From: Candidatus Omnitrophota bacterium
GTDB taxonomy: Bacteria > Omnitrophota > Gorgyraeia > Gygaellales > Profunditerraquicolaceae
DNA length: 10,772 nt
NCBI GenBank assembly: GCA_028717045.1
Contig: JAQUON010000047.1
Span: 1-10,772 of the forward strand
Direction of reading: 5' to 3'
The translations under genes were made by a program, and so were the position numbers. The notes beneath the pieces were generated by a model. The model was not told the origin of the DNA. It searched no databases and saw only the letters and a program-made list of their open reading frames with translations. Below are positions 8,089-10,772 of the stretch, piece after piece. The first letter of the stretch is position 1, and each line of letters opens with the position of its first letter.

Positions 8089-8235
8089 CAAAAATGTCCA
8101 AACTGAAAATAAGGAACCGTAACTATAAATAGATAACATAATATCGCTCATATTGGAATAAAGCAATATAATCATATTTTTAATGGGCTAAGAATACAAA
8201 AATTCACTAAATTTTGTATTCAAAAATGTCCAAAC
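8089..8235. repeat. Perfect 15-nt direct repeat flanking a 117-bp AT-rich spacer
   Basis: The sequence CAAAAATGTCCAAAC occurs at 8089-8103, nine bases after the giant gene's stop, and again without mismatch at 8221-8235. The two copies are in the same orientation, 132 bases apart. No open reading frame of note lies between them. They could be remnants of a mobile element end, a recombination scar, or a pair of protein-binding sites; the window offers nothing that decides between these. Confidence 0.7.
8193..8220. repeat. AT-rich hairpin directly before the second direct repeat
   Basis: AATACAAAA at 8193-8201 is the exact reverse complement of TTTTGTATT at 8212-8220, with two more T-A pairs possible inside around a CACT loop. 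The stem has little GC and no run of T follows on the + strand (the next bases begin CAAAAATG), so it is a poor intrinsic terminator. It ends one base before the second 15-nt direct repeat, which suggests that hairpin and repeat may be one unit. Confidence 0.55.
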
Positions 8236-8268
8236 AAGTATGTTAGGGTTTAGTAATTGAAATATAAA

Positions 8269-8321
8269 AGAAGGGGCCTAAAAAGCGGTCCCGTGAGCAA
8301 AATATTGCTAAGGCCCCTTCT
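8269..8321. repeat. Long GC-rich inverted repeat with a 31-nt loop, possible operon end structure
   Basis: AGAAGGGGCCT at 8269-8279 pairs perfectly with AGGCCCCTTCT at 8311-8321 (11 bp, seven of them G-C). The 31 bases between can form a small inner stem, GCAA at 8297-8300 with TTGC at 8305-8308. It lies 190 bases past the giant gene. On the + strand no adjacent T tract follows (CAAATAAATC, then ATTTTT at 8333), so it could stop or stabilise a transcript but is not a classic terminator in that direction. On the - strand the stem is followed at once by TTTTATATTT, which is better terminator form, yet no - strand gene is present to need it. Confidence 0.55.
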
Positions 8322-8406
8322 CAAATAAATCTATTTTTAGGCATCATTTTGGTGAGAAATTCAGAAGTGAAAAAAGTTTATAAAAATAAATTTTTTATTA
8401 TTAATT

Positions 8407-8445
8407 AAAAGAGAACGTATATGAAAACGTTCTCTTTTTATTTTC
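8407..8445 (+). terminator. Intrinsic terminator ending the upstream transcription unit
   Basis: AAAAGAGAACGT at 8407-8418 and ACGTTCTCTTTT at 8427-8438 are perfect reverse complements (12 bp) around an eight-base loop, and the stem runs into TATTTTC on the + strand. The A-rich 5' side also makes it work in the other direction. It stands just ten bases before the -35 element of the next promoter, so it would insulate the riboswitch-controlled unit from read-through out of the tad-like operon. Confidence 0.82.
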
Positions 8446-8454
8446 TGCAACCCC

Positions 8455-8482
8455 TTGACATCATTATATAATATGTTATAAT
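8455..8482 (+). promoter_or_regulatory. Near-consensus sigma70 promoter of the riboswitch-controlled gene
   Basis: A perfect TTGACA at 8455-8460 and a perfect TATAAT at 8477-8482 are separated by 16 bases. Transcription should begin about 8488-8491, a few bases before the aptamer. A second TATAAT at 8467-8472 is too near the -35 to act with it. With both boxes at consensus, initiation should be strong and largely unregulated, leaving control to the riboswitch downstream. Confidence 0.85.
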
Positions 8483-8497
8483 TTAAACGCAAAAAAG

Positions 8498-8588
8498 CCA
8501 CGGTGCGAAAAGGTAAACCCTGAGTGATCAGGGGGCGCAAAACCGCGGGTCTTAAGAAATGATAAGATAGCCGGGTTGCCGAATACCA
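8498..8588 (+). ncRNA. Cyclic-di-GMP-I (GEMM-I) riboswitch aptamer
   Basis: The sequence follows the GEMM-I consensus block by block. AGGTAAACC at 8511-8519 matches AGGGCAAACC. A perfect 6-bp P2 stem, CCCTGA (8518-8523) with TCAGGG (8528-8533), carries a GTGA (GNRA) tetraloop, as the class needs for docking. Next are GCGCAAAACC at 8535-8544, a P3 stem formed by GGGTCTTA and TAAGATAGCC with an eight-base loop, and the closing GGGTTGCCGA at 8573-8582. Aligned to the Vibrio cholerae Vc2 RNA, the ligand-contacting G20 is G8512 and the stacking A47 is A8539. G at the first position favours c-di-GMP over the 3',3'-cGAMP subclass, which has A there. The outer P1 helix (perhaps GGT 8502-8504 with ACC 8585-8587) is the least certain part. 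It lies between a strong promoter and a terminator, 70 bases before the next gene. Confidence 0.88.
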
Positions 8589-8619
8589 GAAGAAGTATTT
8601 GACAAACCGGTTTTTCTTT
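8571..8619 (+). terminator. Riboswitch expression platform: intrinsic terminator that overlaps the aptamer
   Basis: Bases 8571-8586 (from CCGGGTTGCC to GAATAC) can pair with 8595-8610 (GTATTT to AAACCGG) in a 16-position stem with one G.U pair and two mismatches (8575/8606 and 8579/8602). The loop is CAGAAGAA, and TTTTTCTTT follows at 8611-8619. The 5' arm uses the GGGTTGCCGA strand that the aptamer needs, so aptamer and terminator exclude one another. Ligand binding should hold the aptamer and stop terminator formation, so high c-di-GMP is predicted to turn transcription of the downstream gene on. The pairing is read directly from sequence; the direction of control is an inference from it. 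Confidence 0.78.
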
Positions 8620-8658
8620 AAAGAGTTATTAAAGAGTTTAACAATCATTAAATAAGAG

Positions 8659-10772
8659 ATGAAAAAAGTTGGGTTAGAACCAACGAAAATTGCAGAAATG
8701 CAAGGGGGAAAGGGGGAAACTTTGCCCTCTTCTTTTCATATAGGTAGTAATAATATTGAAGAACCAGCCACAACTGAAAATTCCCACCAAGAATATCGCT
8801 CAAGTTTTAAAACCTGGATTAGAGTAGTTGCATTTATCGTTTTGGCTGTATTTTTGCCTGAACAGGCTGCGCAGGCTGCGCAATACAATTGGCAGGCGAT
8901 CTGGAATCAGCCTGTCGCATATAAGCCGCTCTTGGCTGATTCCGGGCACCTTGATATTCCGGTCGCAGTAAAGAATATCTTAACCGAAGTAGCAGGCAAG
9001 TCCCTCACCAACATTCAACTTTCACCGAACCTTACCCTGCATCTGAATGAGCCTTTGCAGTTGAGTAGGGATAGGATAGAAGAGATTTATCAGTGGCTCC
9101 AAGGCAAGCCGTGCGGCTCAAAGACCCTCTTTGATTTGCTGGCGCTAGAAGGGGTTCCCGTGCTTGAGCAGGACATCGCGGTGCTTGCCCTCACCGTAGA
9201 TATTTTGAATAATGTAGTTAAACCGGTCGGCTCACCCGCAATAATCAAGACTTCCCTTTTTGCACTTGCAAAGACCGCACAATTCTTTAACGTCTCTATG
9301 TATGCGGCAAAGATCGAAGACTTTAGGGCATATGCAGAGTCTTTCGCGCCCTTTATCGCGCACTTAAAAGGTGACCACTATGTATTTGTCACCCATATAA
9401 AAGACAGTAAGGTATACTTCATTGATGAGCACAAAGAATCATTTTTGCCCATCGAGAAATTCCGCAAGGATTTTTCCGGTTATGCCCTTATCCCGGAATC
9501 CCACACTGCCAAATCGAGTGTGGTGTTGGTGCCGGATGAAGAGGCCAAAGGGGTCTTAGGCGCAGGCAGTTCGCGCAGAGACGGCATAGAAGATAATTTA
9601 GGTCTGCTTTTCGGTACCTTTATTGCCCCTGCATTTCCTAAGATTTCAACCAGCAGCTTCTCAACCCTTGTCCGCAATTATGCCGTCACCTATGCGATGC
9701 CTAAGATGATGAAGGGATTAGGGGCAAACCAGACCTGGCAGAATATCGGGGGGGCGTTCCTTTCAGGTGCTGCGATCGGCGGGATGCAGGCAAACGGCAA
9801 GGTCTTCGGCTTAAGCTCAAAGAGTTGGGCTGCGGCATTGCAGACAGGAAGCGTCTGGGCTACGAGCGCAGCAGTGCAGGAATACGGCTATACGCAGAAA
9901 TGGGATACCGGCAAATACGGGTTTATAGGCGCAACCTACCTTGCCTCACAGATAGCCGGTAATGCGGTTGAATATGGCTTTGGCAAAGCAGGCATAGGTT
10001 ATTGGCAAATAGACCAAACTAAAAATATCCCCACTTGGCAAAGGAAAGGCTTTGATGGCTCCGCATTTATTTCCAAATACGGGAAAGAAAGTTTAGGCCG
10101 TGCAATTGAATTAGTCACACAAAACGTTGCCGAGAACAACTGGAATTGGGCGCGCTATCCTGAATATTCAAGGGCTGTAGGTGGGTTTGCCAAGAGCGTG
10201 GCAGGCGGGGATAGTGTAGTCAAAGCTGCGCTTACTTCAGCACTGAACGGCGTGGTATCAGCCGGCATGCAGTCATTCTCCAAGCAGCACGCTGCATTAA
10301 ATCCCTACACGAATGCATTTCTGAGCATGGGCATGACCGCAGCCCTTTACGCGGAATTATCAAAAATCGGGCCTGATTCCGAATCCCGCTCAAGGACAGA
10401 TTTGTTTAAAGAGATGCTGAATACCAACAGCAGGACAGCGCTGGGTAACCTCTTTAGCGGCGGCACTGCTATACTGGACAAGAAAGGGAATCTTGTGTAT
10501 TCCGAGCCGTTAGGCGGTTCTTTTGCCGCCAACATGGTTGACTTTAACCGCCAGACAAACGGCCTTGCCAATGCTGCCTGGACAAAAGACGAGTGGAGCA
10601 CGTTCTTAAAGACCGGCCAGGCCCCGAAAAAAGACAGCCTCTTCGGCGTATTCAGCGAACGCCTTATTTCGAATGTCTTTTCTCAGGCAACAAGCAATGT
10701 AAGCCGCGTCATCGTCAACCGCCTAAGCGGCGTCTATAACGAAAAATACGGCCAGGACTGGTTTGAGATAAT
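8659..10772 (+). CDS. Giant exported protein with a C39-like cysteine peptidase domain, riboswitch-controlled (5' part; runs off the window)
   Basis: The frame is open from ATG 8659 to the window end (704 codons, no stop), so only the N-terminal part is seen. Residues 1-50 are hydrophilic, 51-66 hydrophobic (KTWIRVVAFIVLAVFL), and AQA-AQ near 73 is a likely signal peptidase site, so the protein is exported after an unusually long leader. Residues about 140-280 look like a C39/papain-like peptidase: KPCGSKTLFDLL gives Cys152, GDHYVFVTHI gives His240 and VYFIDEH gives Asp256, followed by the usual F..DFSGYALI end strand. The Gln normally six residues before Cys is not exactly placed (Gln145 and Gln148), so activity is uncertain. 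The rest is Ala/Gly-rich with many small hydrophobic helices. ATG 8659 has no good ribosome site; TTG 8722 in frame sits five bases after a GGGGG run (8712-8716) and is a real alternative. A c-di-GMP riboswitch lies directly upstream. Confidence 0.85.
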   Translation, partial: MKKVGLEPTKIAEMQGGKGETLPSSFHIGSNNIEEPATTENSHQEYRSSFKTWIRVVAFIVLAVFLPEQAAQAAQYNWQAIWNQPVAYKPLLADSGHLDIPVAVKNILTEVAGKSLTNIQLSPNLTLHLNEPLQLSRDRIEEIYQWLQGKPCGSKTLFDLLALEGVPVLEQDIAVLALTVDILNNVVKPVGSPAIIKTSLFALAKTAQFFNVSMYAAKIEDFRAYAESFAPFIAHLKGDHYVFVTHIKDSKVYFIDEHKESFLPIEKFRKDFSGYALIPESHTAKSSVVLVPDEEAKGVLGAGSSRRDGIEDNLGLLFGTFIAPAFPKISTSSFSTLVRNYAVTYAMPKMMKGLGANQTWQNIGGAFLSGAAIGGMQANGKVFGLSSKSWAAALQTGSVWATSAAVQEYGYTQKWDTGKYGFIGATYLASQIAGNAVEYGFGKAGIGYWQIDQTKNIPTWQRKGFDGSAFISKYGKESLGRAIELVTQNVAENNWNWARYPEYSRAVGGFAKSVAGGDSVVKAALTSALNGVVSAGMQSFSKQHAALNPYTNAFLSMGMTAALYAELSKIGPDSESRSRTDLFKEMLNTNSRTALGNLFSGGTAILDKKGNLVYSEPLGGSFAANMVDFNRQTNGLANAAWTKDEWSTFLKTGQAPKKDSLFGVFSERLISNVFSQATSNVSRVIVNRLSGVYNEKYGQDWFEI

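Noticed and set aside
8153..8172. A second promoter (TTGGAA with TATAAT at 8167-8172)
   Set aside because: The spacing between the boxes is only 8 bases, far short of the 16-18 needed, and no gene or RNA starts after it.
8089..8321. A complete insertion sequence or CRISPR array in the spacer
   Set aside because: No transposase frame lies between the direct repeats, there are only two copies of the 15-mer, and the inverted repeat arms do not bound a gene.
8498..8588. Assignment of the aptamer to the 3',3'-cGAMP (GEMM-Ib) subclass
   Set aside because: The position homologous to Vc2 G20 is G (8512) and not A, which favours c-di-GMP. The call rests on a hand alignment, so it is disfavoured but not excluded.
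8361..8648. A 95-codon open frame on the - strand in the intergenic region
   Set aside because: It runs across the terminator, the promoter and the riboswitch, which explain this sequence better. The Phe/Asn/Lys-rich product is typical of random AT-rich frames.

Overview
The window reads as one piece of a bacterial genome of medium GC content in which every supportable gene lies on the + strand. A Tad (tight adherence / Flp pilus type) secretion cluster, very long exported proteins rich in Ala/Gly, and a cyclic-di-GMP riboswitch together suggest an uncultured lineage such as Candidatus Omnitrophota (OP3), which is known for Tad loci and giant ORFs. That assignment is an inference from gene content; no marker gene is present to confirm it.

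Region 1 (1-8080) is a tightly packed run of genes with gaps or overlaps of 15, 3, -1, 12 and 1 bases, so it is probably one operon whose promoter lies upstream of the window. In order it holds the 3' end of an unidentified gene, a TadE/TadG-like pseudopilin-type protein, an exported protein built from two copies of one domain, TadB-like and TadC-like inner-membrane platform proteins, and a 1403-residue exported protein. That last protein has an Ala/Gly/Ser-rich linker, short APF..GFW repeats, a charged coiled coil, and a C-terminal OmpA-like plus LysM-like pair that should hold it on peptidoglycan.

Region 2 (8081-8658) is a 578-base AT-rich intergenic stretch. It carries a perfect 15-nt direct repeat, two inverted repeats of unknown role, a strong intrinsic terminator, a near-consensus sigma70 promoter, and a GEMM-I class cyclic-di-GMP aptamer. 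The 3' strand of the aptamer can instead pair into a second intrinsic terminator. That architecture predicts an ON switch: ligand binding should let transcription continue into the next gene.

Region 3 (8659-10772) is the first 704 codons of a long exported protein that runs off the window. It has a long N-terminal region before its signal sequence, a C39-like papain-fold peptidase domain, and then a long Ala/Gly-rich part. It shares at least two short, colinear motifs with the 1403-residue protein, so the two look like members of one exported-protein family. The working picture is a Tad apparatus with dedicated large surface or periplasmic proteins, one anchored to the wall and one switched by c-di-GMP.
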